Of a stretch of DNA of 14,159 bases, positions 6,704-14,159 are shown piece by piece. The DNA lies in NCBI GenBank assembly GCA_934661765.1, contig CAKUJT010000065.1, forward strand, positions 1-14,159, given 5' to 3'. Position 1 is the stretch's first letter. Each line of letters starts with the position of its first letter. Both the position numbers and the translations under genes were made by a program. A model generated the notes under the pieces. That model did no database searches. It saw only the letters and a list, made by a program, of their open reading frames with translations, and was not told the DNA's origin. The stretch comes from an uncultured Senegalimassilia sp. (GTDB taxonomy: Bacteria > Actinomycetota > Coriobacteriia > Coriobacteriales > Eggerthellaceae).

Positions 6704-6751
6704 AGAAATATTGAGCAACTGTTATTCGAAGTATACAGAAAGAGAATATCC

Positions 6752-7717
6752 ATGAACAAGATACAGATTATCGTAAATAACGGTGCCGGTACCGGAAGTG
6801 CCGTACCGGTCTGGAAAGAGACAAAAGAATACTTACAGGAAAAAGAAATCCCATACAACGCCTATCTGACCCGCTACGAAAAACACGCGATGAAACTGGC
6901 AGGACAGATCTGTGAAAAATTCCCGGAGGGACCGATCTACCTGCTGGTAGTAGGAGGAGACGGAACCATCAACGAAGTCCTGAACGGAATCACCGACTTT
7001 GACCGCGTCCGCCTCGGCGTGATCCCGACCGGTTCCGGTAACGATTTCGCCAGAAACCTGGGGATCCTCCGAAACACAAAAGAAGACCTTGAAGAAATCG
7101 CCACCTGCATCGAACAGGAACAAAGCGGAGAACTCCTGCAGCGGATCGATCTCGGCGAAGTAAGCTGGGAAGGCTGCGCAAAACCAAGAATCTTCGGTAT
7201 CAGCGCCGGCGCCGGACTGGATGCGATCGTGTGTAAGAAAGCACTCCATTCCACTCTGAAAAAAGTCCTGAACCGATTCCATCTGGGAAAACTGACTTAC
7301 CTGATGCTGACCGTGCAGACCTTATTTTCCATGAAAACCTTCCGGGCAACCGTAACCGTGGACGGTGAGACAGAAACCTGCCAGAACATGATCTTCGCCG
7401 CAGGCATGAACCTGCGCGCAGAGGGCGGCGGTGTCCCGATGGCACCGGAGAGCACCCCATACGACGGAAACATCTCCCTCAGCAGCGCCTCCGGCATCCC
7501 AAAATGGAAAACATTCTTCCTGCTCCCGCTCCTCGCACTGGGTAAGCAAGGTGGGATCAAAGGCTTTGACGTCAAAGACGGCGCAGAGATCGCCCTGGAA
7601 CTGGATCAGCCGGTGGTGGTTCATGCGGATGGGGAGTATTGTGGGGAGGTACGTTACATAAAATTCTGCTGCCGCAGGGATACGCTGTGGCTGCTGCATT
7701 CACGCAGGGGAAAATGA
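6752..7717 (+). CDS. Diacylglycerol kinase family lipid kinase (DgkB/YegS type)
   Basis: 321 residues, the normal length for the soluble DagK/YegS/LCB5 family. The ATP-binding fold opens with IQIIVNNGAGTGSA and holds the signature GGDGT (68-72) followed by INEVLNG. The second conserved block PTGSGNDFARN (92-102) is intact. The C-terminal half has the usual lipid-binding beta-sandwich, with EGGGVPMAPE and HADGE motifs. These enzymes phosphorylate diacylglycerol or related lipids at the inner membrane face; in Gram-positives DgkB recycles the diacylglycerol released when lipoteichoic acid is made. Whether this one uses diacylglycerol cannot be told. The Shine-Dalgarno is weak (AGAAAGAG, 6737-6744), but the start is fixed by the promoter position. 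No terminator is seen after it. Confidence 0.9.
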   Translation: MNKIQIIVNNGAGTGSAVPVWKETKEYLQEKEIPYNAYLTRYEKHAMKLAGQICEKFPEGPIYLLVVGGDGTINEVLNGITDFDRVRLGVIPTGSGNDFARNLGILRNTKEDLEEIATCIEQEQSGELLQRIDLGEVSWEGCAKPRIFGISAGAGLDAIVCKKALHSTLKKVLNRFHLGKLTYLMLTVQTLFSMKTFRATVTVDGETETCQNMIFAAGMNLRAEGGGVPMAPESTPYDGNISLSSASGIPKWKTFFLLPLLALGKQGGIKGFDVKDGAEIALELDQPVVVHADGEYCGEVRYIKFCCRRDTLWLLHSRRGK

Positions 7718-7777
7718 GCGGAAAAATTATGCTTAAGAAAGTGTTAAGGAATTTATTAAAAAAGTATAAAATATATA

Positions 7778-7806
7778 TTGACGAAAGATGACGGTCAAGG
7801 TACAAT
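7778..7806 (+). promoter_or_regulatory. Promoter of the polysaccharide operon
   Basis: TTGACG (7778-7783), exactly 17 nt, TACAAT (7801-7806); a second TATAAT overlaps downstream at 7807-7812. The expected start is near 7813. No other comparable promoter was noticed before the end of the window, so the four genes that follow are probably one operon. Confidence 0.75.
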
Positions 7807-7812
7807 TATAAT

Positions 7813-7965
7813 AAATGTGGAGAATTATATATTTTTATGACTCTGAATAATGTTTTGGAAATCACATATTTATTATTAACAGAAATTTGTGATTATGAAA
7901 CAGCAACTCTGAAGAAGTATTATGAAAGGGAAAACCTTCCACGAGACATGGGAGGAGAGGAACAA
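7813..7965 (+). promoter_or_regulatory. Leader of the polysaccharide operon with hairpin and a tiny upstream ORF
   Basis: About 150 nt lie between the predicted transcription start and the ATG at 7966. A hairpin can form at 7860-7894: AATCACA pairs with TGTGATT, then after one mismatch ATTT pairs with AAAT, with an 11-nt loop. An upstream ORF of 15 codons (7922-7969, starting MKGKTFHETW) ends in an ATGA overlap with the dehydratase start. An in-frame ATG at 7837 would add 43 residues to the dehydratase but has no properly spaced ribosome binding site. The leader could be a target for antitermination, which is common in such operons, but no known element is recognised. Confidence 0.35.
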
Positions 7966-9918
7966 ATGAGCAAATCCAAAGAAAACAGCAGAAATATCCA
8001 TGTGAATAACGAAAAACGAAAGCATACACTGAACGTACGGTGGCCACTGATGGTATATGACCTGATTGTGTATGCAGTCGTAGCAATTCTTCTTCTTGTC
8101 TTATATGGAGGGACAGATAAACTATCCTATGTTGGAATCGTTCAACAGGTAAGCATCTCGATCCTGTGCATTTTTGCGGCACGTCTGATTGGTCAGATAT
8201 ACGGACAGGTATGGCGCTATGGCGGAATCCAGTGTTATATCCGGTTACTGTGTACCGATGCGGCTGCATTTCTCGTATATCTGTGTCTGGAACTTCTGCT
8301 TCCGGTTCAGAAAATTACATTTGCAAGAATGTTGTCATTGGTAAGCCTGAACCTGCTGGGCGCGCTGACGCTTCGCATGATGTATCGTTATGCGTATAAG
8401 TGCGGCGATCAGGAAACGACGAAAGGAAAAATTCTTTCCAAATTATTACAGGTGTTCAGCGGTATCGAGGCAGGAAGTGACAAAGAAGTTCAGAAAATCA
8501 AAGTTGCGATCATCGGTGCCGGTCGTGTCGGTGTCAGCCTTGCAGAGGAACTTCTGAATAATACAGAGTCCGCCTATATTCCAAGGTGTTTTATCGATAC
8601 CAACCAGGGAAAAGTAGGACGTTCGATCCACGGAATCCCGGTCTGGTCAGAAAGCCAGGCAACATTTAAACAACTGGGTGAGTTTGAAGTACAGGAAATT
8701 ATCTTCGCGATCCCGTCAATGGATGCAGAGAAGAAAAAAGCACTGTATGAGTATTATAAAAAAGCCGGCTATAAACTGAAAGTATACGATTATCCGACGA
8801 TGTACAATGCCGGAGGAAAAAGACATCTTCGAGAGTTTGATATCGAAGAACTTCTTTTTAGAAAACCACTGGTGGTTTCCGACAAGCGAACCAACCAGTA
8901 TTATAAAGATAAAGCCGTTCTGATCACCGGAGGCGGCGGTTCCATCGGATCCGAGCTGTGCAGACAGCTGGCGAAGATGCATCCGAAAAAGATCATCATT
9001 CTGGATATCTATGAAAACGGTGCTTACGATGTTCAGCAGGAACTGAAGATTGCCTACGGCAACAAGCTGGATCTGCAGATTGAGATCTGTTCCATCACCC
9101 ACAGAAAAGCACTGGAGCAGGTATTCGAAAAGTATCATCCGCAGATCGTCATCAATGCAGCAGCACATAAACACGTTCCGCTGATGGAACACAACTGTGT
9201 GGAAGCCATCTACAACAATGTCTTCGGTACACAGAATCTGGTGGAACTCTGTGAAGAGTACGGTGCAGCCCGCTTCATGATGGTATCCACCGACAAAGCG
9301 GTCAACCCGACCAATGTCATGGGAGCTACAAAACGTATGTGCGAGATGATCGTTCAGAGTGCCAGCACCCACGGAAAAGTGAAATACAGCGCAACGCGGT
9401 TTGGCAATGTCCTTGGCAGCGCCGGTTCGGTTATCCCACTGTTCAAACGCCAGATAGCCAACGGAGGTCCGGTAACGGTAACAGACAAACGAATCATCCG
9501 TTACTTCATGACGATCCCGGAAGCATCACAGCTGGTACTGCAAAGCGGAGCGATCGCGAATAACGGAGAATTATTCGTCCTGGATATGGGACAGCCGGTG
9601 AAGATCCTGGATCTGGCTGAAAACATGATCCGTCTGTCCGGCGTACAGGGAATCAAGATCGTAGAAACCGGACTTCGCCCGGGTGAAAAACTGTATGAAG
9701 AACTGCTGGTTAAGACAGAAGAACTGGATAAAACAGATAACAGCATGATCTTCATCGAACGTGACACACCACTGAGTAAGGAAGAGATCTATGAAAAAAT
9801 CCGAGTGCTGAGAGAAGCGTGCGATACCGGTGATAATCAGGTCGCGAAAGAAGCGCTGCGAAGCGTGGTTCCTACGTTTAAGAGACCGGAGGAAGTCAAC
9901 AGAGAAGTTTCAGCGTAA
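7966..9918 (+). CDS. Membrane UDP-N-acetylglucosamine 4,6-dehydratase-type enzyme (CapD/WbpM/PglF family)
   Basis: 650 residues, standard for the large membrane-bound dehydratases. Start: GGAGGAGAGG (7951-7960) directly precedes this ATG. Four hydrophobic segments (about 28-48, 58-78, 92-113 and 120-140) anchor it; a first Rossmann domain follows (AIIGAGRVG, 181-189). The catalytic SDR domain has TGGGGSIG (321-328), NAAAHKHVPLME (about 407-418), STDKAVNPTN (441-450) and VMGATK, where Met (M452) replaces the usual catalytic Tyr and K456 is kept, as is typical of this subfamily. It converts UDP-GlcNAc to UDP-2-acetamido-2,6-dideoxy-4-keto-hexose, the first step to QuiNAc, FucNAc or bacillosamine sugars. 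It is the first gene of the operon, 75 bp before the fusion gene. Substrate is inferred from the family. Confidence 0.93.
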   Translation: MSKSKENSRNIHVNNEKRKHTLNVRWPLMVYDLIVYAVVAILLLVLYGGTDKLSYVGIVQQVSISILCIFAARLIGQIYGQVWRYGGIQCYIRLLCTDAAAFLVYLCLELLLPVQKITFARMLSLVSLNLLGALTLRMMYRYAYKCGDQETTKGKILSKLLQVFSGIEAGSDKEVQKIKVAIIGAGRVGVSLAEELLNNTESAYIPRCFIDTNQGKVGRSIHGIPVWSESQATFKQLGEFEVQEIIFAIPSMDAEKKKALYEYYKKAGYKLKVYDYPTMYNAGGKRHLREFDIEELLFRKPLVVSDKRTNQYYKDKAVLITGGGGSIGSELCRQLAKMHPKKIIILDIYENGAYDVQQELKIAYGNKLDLQIEICSITHRKALEQVFEKYHPQIVINAAAHKHVPLMEHNCVEAIYNNVFGTQNLVELCEEYGAARFMMVSTDKAVNPTNVMGATKRMCEMIVQSASTHGKVKYSATRFGNVLGSAGSVIPLFKRQIANGGPVTVTDKRIIRYFMTIPEASQLVLQSGAIANNGELFVLDMGQPVKILDLAENMIRLSGVQGIKIVETGLRPGEKLYEELLVKTEELDKTDNSMIFIERDTPLSKEEIYEKIRVLREACDTGDNQVAKEALRSVVPTFKRPEEVNREVSA

Positions 9919-9993
9919 AAAAACAAAGAAGTACGAAAATCAGGGAAATCAGTAATATCCTGAAAATGAAAGATAAATGGAGCGTTAAGGTAT

Positions 9994-12984
9994 ATGAATA
10001 GAAAAAAAATCAAAAAAATCATAGAAATTACAGCAGGAATAACAGGGGTCGTATTTGGCGGTCTTAATATAATTGCAAAAATAAGAAAGAATAATTCTGT
10101 ATATGAAAATGCTCCTGAAGAAAAAAATTCATTGGAAGGTCATCGTGTCATTTTTGTAGAAGATGATAATGACGGTGAAAATGCAGATGGAGTACACGGA
10201 CATTTGGAATCCGTTGGAGTATCCGATTATAGACCAGGTATATATGAAAAGTATATCAAGAGAGCACTGGATGTTGTGCTCTCTTTTGGTGGTTTGGTTG
10301 TTCTGTCTCCGGTATACCTTGGAATTTCACTTGCAATTATCATAGATGATCCGGGTCCGGTGTTATTTACACAAAAAAGAATGGGAAAAAACAAAAAGTA
10401 TTTTAAGTTACATAAGTTTAGAAGTATGAAGATGTGTACGCCGCATGATGTACCGACACATATGCTGGATAATCCGGAACAATATATTACAAGAGTTGGA
10501 AAATTTTTGAGAGCACACAGCTTAGATGAACTTCCGCAGATCTGGGATATTTTTATCGGCAATATGTCTGTAATAGGACCAAGACCAGGACTTTGGAATC
10601 AGGATGTGCTGACGGCAGAGCGAGATAAATATGGAGCAAATAATGTGAAACCAGGACTTACCGGGTGGGCACAGATTAATGGACGCGATGAACTGGAAAT
10701 TCCGGTGAAAGCAAAATTAGATGGTGAGTATGTGAAAAAGATGGGACTTTTGATGGATATAAAATGCTTTCTTGGAAGCGTTGGGGTATTTGTGCATGAT
10801 GATTCTGTAGTTGAAGGTGGAATGCAGAAGAAAGAAAAGACAGACCGTTCATATACTGATGGAAAAGATGAAAAAGCTTTAATTGGTCATATAGGCTTTG
10901 ACTCTTCTGTAACTGTAGATTATTCTGCTAAGAAAAAGGTTTTGATTACGGGTGCGAGATCTTATATTGGTGAAAATTTTCAGAATTATGCGGAAGAAAA
11001 ATATGGTGAAAATTTTGAGATAGATACGCTTGATATGCGGGAAGCGAATTGGAAAGAAAAAGATTTTTCTCCGTATGATATTGTTTATCATGTCGCTGGT
11101 ATTGCCCATGCGGACATCGGAAATGTATCAGAAGAAGTGAAACAGAACTATTATGCTGTCAATACAGATCTTGCAATTGAAGTCGCAGAAAAAGCAAAAA
11201 TAGATGGGGTAAAAAATTTCGTGTTTATGTCATCTATGATTGTATATGGAGATTCTGCTCCATATGGAAAGCAAAAAGTAGTTGATAAAAATACGGTTCC
11301 AAAACCAGCTAATTTTTATGGTGATTCTAAATTACAGGCTGATGTTGGAGTGCGTGATTTAGCTGATGCGACTTTTAAAGTTATTGTCCTTAGACCTCCG
11401 ATGATTTACGGAAAGGAAAGCAAAGGTAATTATCCTATTTTGGCGAAACTTGCAAAAAAATTACCGATATTTCCAGAAGTTTTTAATGAGAGGTCAATGC
11501 TTTATATTGAAAATTTATGCGAGCTTTTGTGCCAGATCATGTTGATAAAAGAAATTAAAATCAATTCAGTGGTACTCGTTCCTCAAAATAGTGAGTGGAC
11601 AAAAACTTCTGATATGGTTTATGAAATATCCAGAATTTCTGGGAAAAAGATTAAAAATTTGAAAATATTAGCACCTGCTGTTTGGATCGGAGGGAAAATT
11701 CCGGGAAAAATCGGAGACTTAGTTAACAAGGCATTTGGAAATAATGCATACAGTCAGGATATGTCGGAGTATGAAGGGATTGATTATAGAGTGGCTGACT
11801 TAAGAGAAAGTATTGAAAAAACAGAAGGCAAAAATGAAAAAAAAAAGCTTAAAGCGTTAATGGTTGCATCTGTTGCATCTATGATTGATCAGTTTAATAT
11901 GCAAAATATTGAATTGTTGTTGGAAAATGGGTATGAGGTTGAGGTTGCATGTAATTGTAAAGAGGGAAATACGATATCGGATGATAGAATATGCGAACTA
12001 ATTGAACGATTGAAGAATAAAGGTGTAATCACATACCACGTTCCGATTCCAAGGGAAATTACAAATGTGAAAGATATTATTTACTCTATAAAGTTTATAA
12101 AGAAGCTTTGTACAGAAAATAAATATACACTTATGCATTGCCATTCCCCGATAGGTTCGGTTGTGGCAAGAATTGCTGCAATTAGTGAAAGAAAAAAGGG
12201 TATGAAAGTTATATACACTGCACATGGTTTTCACTTTTACAAAGGGGCACCAAAGAAGAACTGGTTGATTTTTTATCCTGTTGAAAAAATATGTTCGAGA
12301 TTTACAGATGTTCTGATAACAATTAATAAAGAGGATTATGACTTTGCCAAAAAACATATGAAGGCAAAGCAGGTAGAATATGTTCCGGGAGTGGGAATTG
12401 ATACGAAGAAGTTTATTATTCCTGATTTCGATGTGAAAAGAAAAAAAACAGAGTTAGGATTAGATGATAAAGATATTATCATTCTATCTGTTGGAGAATT
12501 AAACCAGAATAAGAATCATGAAGTCGTGATAAGAGCAATTTCAAAACTAGAAAATCCTAATATTCATTATTTTATTGCTGGAAAAGGCGATAAAGAGCAA
12601 TATCTCGAGAAACTCGCAAGAGAGTTAAACGTAAATTTGCATCTTCTGGGATACCGAACAGATATCATAGAATTACTCAATGTAGCGGATATTTTTGCAT
12701 TTCCTTCTTTTAGAGAAGGATTGTCGGTGGCATTGATGGAAGCAATGGCGGCCGGACTCCCATGTGTTGTAAGCAGAATTCGAGGTAATGTTGATTTGAT
12801 TGTAGATGATAAGGGTGGATATTTGTGCGAACCGGATGACGCGGATATGTTTTGCAAAGACTTTCAAATGTTAAGCTCTATAGAACAGCGTATAAATTTC
12901 GGAAAATATAATCAACAGATAATGAAAACATTTGATGTGCATAAAGTTATAAAAATGATGGAAAAAATATATGAAGGGCAGTAA
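9994..12984 (+). CDS. Three-enzyme fusion: phosphoglycosyltransferase + SDR reductase/epimerase + GT4 glycosyltransferase
   Basis: 996 residues in one open frame. Residues 1-83 are an extension with a hydrophobic stretch (8-28) and an acidic linker. Residues 84-280 are a monotopic sugar-1-phosphate transferase: reentrant helix (about 91-118) with Ser-Pro break, KFRSM, catalytic D178-E179 in SLDELPQ, VIGPRPG and KPGLTGWAQ. After a roughly 30-residue linker, 313-612 form a complete SDR: NAD motif TGARSYIG (middle Gly is Ser), VAGIAHAD, SSMIVYGD, Y442-x3-K446 and LRPPMIYG, resembling WbpV/WreQ-type 4-ketoreductases. Residues 615-996 are a full GT4 enzyme with the EX7E pair E908/E916. It would make or finish a UDP-sugar, load it on undecaprenyl phosphate and add the next sugar. 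The SDR-GT4 junction runs through ten A, so it may be slippage-dependent. Ribosome binding is modest (GGAG 9979-9982). A+T-richer than upstream genes. Confidence 0.88.
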   Translation: MNRKKIKKIIEITAGITGVVFGGLNIIAKIRKNNSVYENAPEEKNSLEGHRVIFVEDDNDGENADGVHGHLESVGVSDYRPGIYEKYIKRALDVVLSFGGLVVLSPVYLGISLAIIIDDPGPVLFTQKRMGKNKKYFKLHKFRSMKMCTPHDVPTHMLDNPEQYITRVGKFLRAHSLDELPQIWDIFIGNMSVIGPRPGLWNQDVLTAERDKYGANNVKPGLTGWAQINGRDELEIPVKAKLDGEYVKKMGLLMDIKCFLGSVGVFVHDDSVVEGGMQKKEKTDRSYTDGKDEKALIGHIGFDSSVTVDYSAKKKVLITGARSYIGENFQNYAEEKYGENFEIDTLDMREANWKEKDFSPYDIVYHVAGIAHADIGNVSEEVKQNYYAVNTDLAIEVAEKAKIDGVKNFVFMSSMIVYGDSAPYGKQKVVDKNTVPKPANFYGDSKLQADVGVRDLADATFKVIVLRPPMIYGKESKGNYPILAKLAKKLPIFPEVFNERSMLYIENLCELLCQIMLIKEIKINSVVLVPQNSEWTKTSDMVYEISRISGKKIKNLKILAPAVWIGGKIPGKIGDLVNKAFGNNAYSQDMSEYEGIDYRVADLRESIEKTEGKNEKKKLKALMVASVASMIDQFNMQNIELLLENGYEVEVACNCKEGNTISDDRICELIERLKNKGVITYHVPIPREITNVKDIIYSIKFIKKLCTENKYTLMHCHSPIGSVVARIAAISERKKGMKVIYTAHGFHFYKGAPKKNWLIFYPVEKICSRFTDVLITINKEDYDFAKKHMKAKQVEYVPGVGIDTKKFIIPDFDVKRKKTELGLDDKDIIILSVGELNQNKNHEVVIRAISKLENPNIHYFIAGKGDKEQYLEKLARELNVNLHLLGYRTDIIELLNVADIFAFPSFREGLSVALMEAMAAGLPCVVSRIRGNVDLIVDDKGGYLCEPDDADMFCKDFQMLSSIEQRINFGKYNQQIMKTFDVHKVIKMMEKIYEGQ
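11837..11846 (+). repeat. A10 homopolymer at the SDR/GT4 domain junction
   Basis: Ten A follow an out-of-frame ATG (11834-11836) that has AGAAGG (11823-11828) 5 nt before it. With 10 A the SDR reads through into the GT4. With 11 (or 8) A the SDR frame would end at a TAA now at 11850-11852, and the ATG frame would read M-K-K-K-K-L-K-A-L-M-V-A-S straight into the GT4. The zero frame also holds A AAA AAG, the heptamer used for -1 frameshifting in dnaX. The tract therefore decides whether one or two proteins are made. Confidence 0.8.
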
Positions 12985-13038
12985 AAAAATTAAATTAAGA
13001 AGAAAGTACCTGGGAAAAGAAAAAATAGAGGGAATGAT

Positions 13039-14091
13039 ATGAGAGTATTACATGTATTAAATACAGGAAAATATTCTGGTGCAGAAAATGTAGTGATTAC
13101 ACTTATTCATGCGTTGGAAGAATGCGTAGAGTGTGCATATGCTTCACCAGATGGACCTATACGAGAGATTTTAAAAGAAGAAGAAATAAAGTATTTTTCT
13201 ATGTCAACTTCTGCGATAAATCTGAAAGAATTAAAAAAAATAATAAAATTCTATAAACCAGATATTATACATACGCATGATTATAATGCAGGAGTCATGG
13301 CATGCTTGACAGGAACAAACGTGCCAATAATTAATCATCTGCATAATAATACACCATGGTTGAAGAAAGTTTGTTTAAAGTCAATAGCATACTTTGCATC
13401 CTCTGCACAGTATAAAAAAATCTTAACTGTGTCGGATTCTGTGATGAACGAATATGTATTTGGGAAATTCCTTAGAAAGAAAACACAAGTTGTTGGAAAT
13501 CCGATTAATCTTTATAATATTAGAAAAAAAGTAAAAGAAAATGATGCAGTGAAAGAAACATCAGATATTATATTTTTAGGAAGATTGTCTGAACAAAAAA
13601 ACCCGCTATTCTTTCTGGAAATTGTTTCTGAACTTGTAAATATGTATCCTGACTTGAAAGTGGCAATGGTGGGAACAGGAGAATTGCGAACAGAAGTAGA
13701 AAATAAGATTGCAGAATTAAAATTACAAAAGAACGTTACATTGTATGGTTTTAGAAAAAATCCATATGGATTATTACAAATGTCAAAAATTATGTGCATG
13801 CCCTCACAGTGGGAGGGATTTGGTCTTGCAGCAGTTGAGGCTATGGCTTTTGGAAAACCTGTAATCGCATCCCCGGTTGGTGGATTGCAGAAAATTGTGA
13901 ATAATGATTGTGGAAGAGTGTGTGTAAAGAAAGAGGAATATGTAAATGAATTAACAAAACTTCTTTCCGACGAAGTGTATTATAATAAAAAGTCAAATGA
14001 AGCGGGAAAAAGAGCTGAAGAATATAATAATATAGAAAAATATGCCCAACAGATAGAAATAATATACAAAAACGTAAAAGAACATAAATAG
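13039..14091 (+). CDS. GT4-family glycosyltransferase
   Basis: 350 residues, normal for GT-B fold retaining glycosyltransferases. The N-terminal half begins VLHVLNTGKYSGAENVV, a usual acceptor-site start, with IIHTHDYNAG and HLHNN further on. The C-terminal half has IIFLGRLSEQKNP, then the nucleotide-sugar EX7E pair E259 and E267 in QWEGFGLAAVEAMA, and GKPVIASPVGG. No membrane segment; it probably works at the inner face of the membrane on the lipid-linked sugar. GAGGGA (13028-13033) precedes the ATG by 5 nt. It begins 54 bp after the fusion gene, so it should be the next transferase in the same chain. It is strongly A+T-rich like the end of the fusion gene. Donor sugar and linkage cannot be told. 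Confidence 0.92.
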   Translation: MRVLHVLNTGKYSGAENVVITLIHALEECVECAYASPDGPIREILKEEEIKYFSMSTSAINLKELKKIIKFYKPDIIHTHDYNAGVMACLTGTNVPIINHLHNNTPWLKKVCLKSIAYFASSAQYKKILTVSDSVMNEYVFGKFLRKKTQVVGNPINLYNIRKKVKENDAVKETSDIIFLGRLSEQKNPLFFLEIVSELVNMYPDLKVAMVGTGELRTEVENKIAELKLQKNVTLYGFRKNPYGLLQMSKIMCMPSQWEGFGLAAVEAMAFGKPVIASPVGGLQKIVNNDCGRVCVKKEEYVNELTKLLSDEVYYNKKSNEAGKRAEEYNNIEKYAQQIEIIYKNVKEHK

Positions 14092-14103
14092 TCGGAGAAA
14101 AAA

Positions 14104-14159
14104 ATGGTTATATATACAATTATATATTTAATTAATTCATTGGGATTGGTTTTAAATGA
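14104..14159 (+). CDS. Start of a hydrophobic membrane protein (cut by window), perhaps polymerase or flippase
   Basis: GGAG (14094-14097) stands 6 nt before the ATG, 12 bp after the GT4 stop. The 18 visible codons encode MVIYTIIYLINSLGLVLN, with no stop before the window ends. Such a hydrophobic start fits a polytopic membrane protein. In this place of a polysaccharide operon a Wzy/EpsG-type polymerase or Wzx-type flippase is the natural guess, but the sequence is too short to decide. Confidence 0.5.
   Translation, partial: MVIYTIIYLINSLGLVLN

Noticed and set aside
6695..6751. Earlier in-frame start of the lipid kinase
   Set aside because: This ATG overlaps the -10 region of the predicted promoter and would lie upstream of the transcription start; homologues begin near IQIIVNN.
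7731..7748. CTTAA/TTAAG repeat after the lipid kinase gene
   Set aside because: Five weak base pairs followed by mixed A/T; too weak to call a terminator.
7837..7965. 43-residue N-terminal extension of the dehydratase from the ATG at 7837
   Set aside because: The only Shine-Dalgarno-like GGAG is about 15 nt away, while GGAGGAGAGG directly precedes the ATG at 7966; the extension does not resemble the family N-terminus.
9940..9963. Small inverted repeat TCAGG/CCTGA between the dehydratase and fusion genes
   Set aside because: Only 5 bp with a long loop and no T run, so it is not a convincing terminator.
1..14159. tRNA, rRNA, CRISPR arrays, insertion sequences, phage attachment sites
   Set aside because: No cloverleaf or rRNA-like sequence, no regularly spaced repeats, and no transposase or integrase frames were seen on either strand.

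Overview
The window looks like chromosomal DNA of a Gram-positive Clostridia species, most likely a gut Lachnospiraceae. The grounds are strong AGGAGG-type ribosome binding sites, sigma-A promoters of the TTGnnn-N17-TAnAAT type, extended -10 elements, and a gene set (FliB-like Cys-rich protein, cytosolic parvulin, YkuD transpeptidase, GT4 and SDR capsule proteins) common in that family. The family assignment is inferred from protein resemblance recalled without a search.

The left two thirds (about 1-7,720) is housekeeping-like and moderately GC-rich. It holds a membrane-anchored ComEC-like metallo-beta-lactamase protein (minus strand, cut by the window edge); a PAS-GGDEF-EAL cyclic-di-GMP protein whose EAL half has lost metal-site residues; a 44-codon remnant of what may have been a MalT/LuxR-type ATPase regulator; a cytosolic parvulin; an L,D-transpeptidase; a large convergent terminator; a FliB-like protein (minus strand); and a diacylglycerol-kinase-family lipid kinase. 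Most of these have their own visible promoter, and the divergent intergenic regions carry palindromes that could be operators.

The right third (about 7,780-14,159) is the start of an exopolysaccharide or capsule operon. It has one clear promoter (7778-7806) and a roughly 150-nt leader with a hairpin. The genes are a membrane-bound UDP-GlcNAc 4,6-dehydratase; a 996-residue protein that fuses a monotopic phosphoglycosyltransferase, an SDR (4-ketoreductase or epimerase type) and a GT4 glycosyltransferase; a second GT4; and the first codons of a membrane protein. Base composition becomes clearly A+T-richer from the fusion gene onward, as expected for exchangeable capsule genes. Together they would make a 6-deoxy amino sugar nucleotide, load it on undecaprenyl phosphate at the membrane, and add the next one or two sugars.

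The most striking observation is this three-enzyme fusion, and in particular its second junction. The SDR and GT4 domains are joined in frame across a run of ten A (11837-11846). One more A would end the SDR at a TAA and let the GT4 start at its own ATG (11834), which has a ribosome binding site in front of it. The fusion could therefore be a slippage switch, a dual-product gene, a recent mutation, or a sequencing error.
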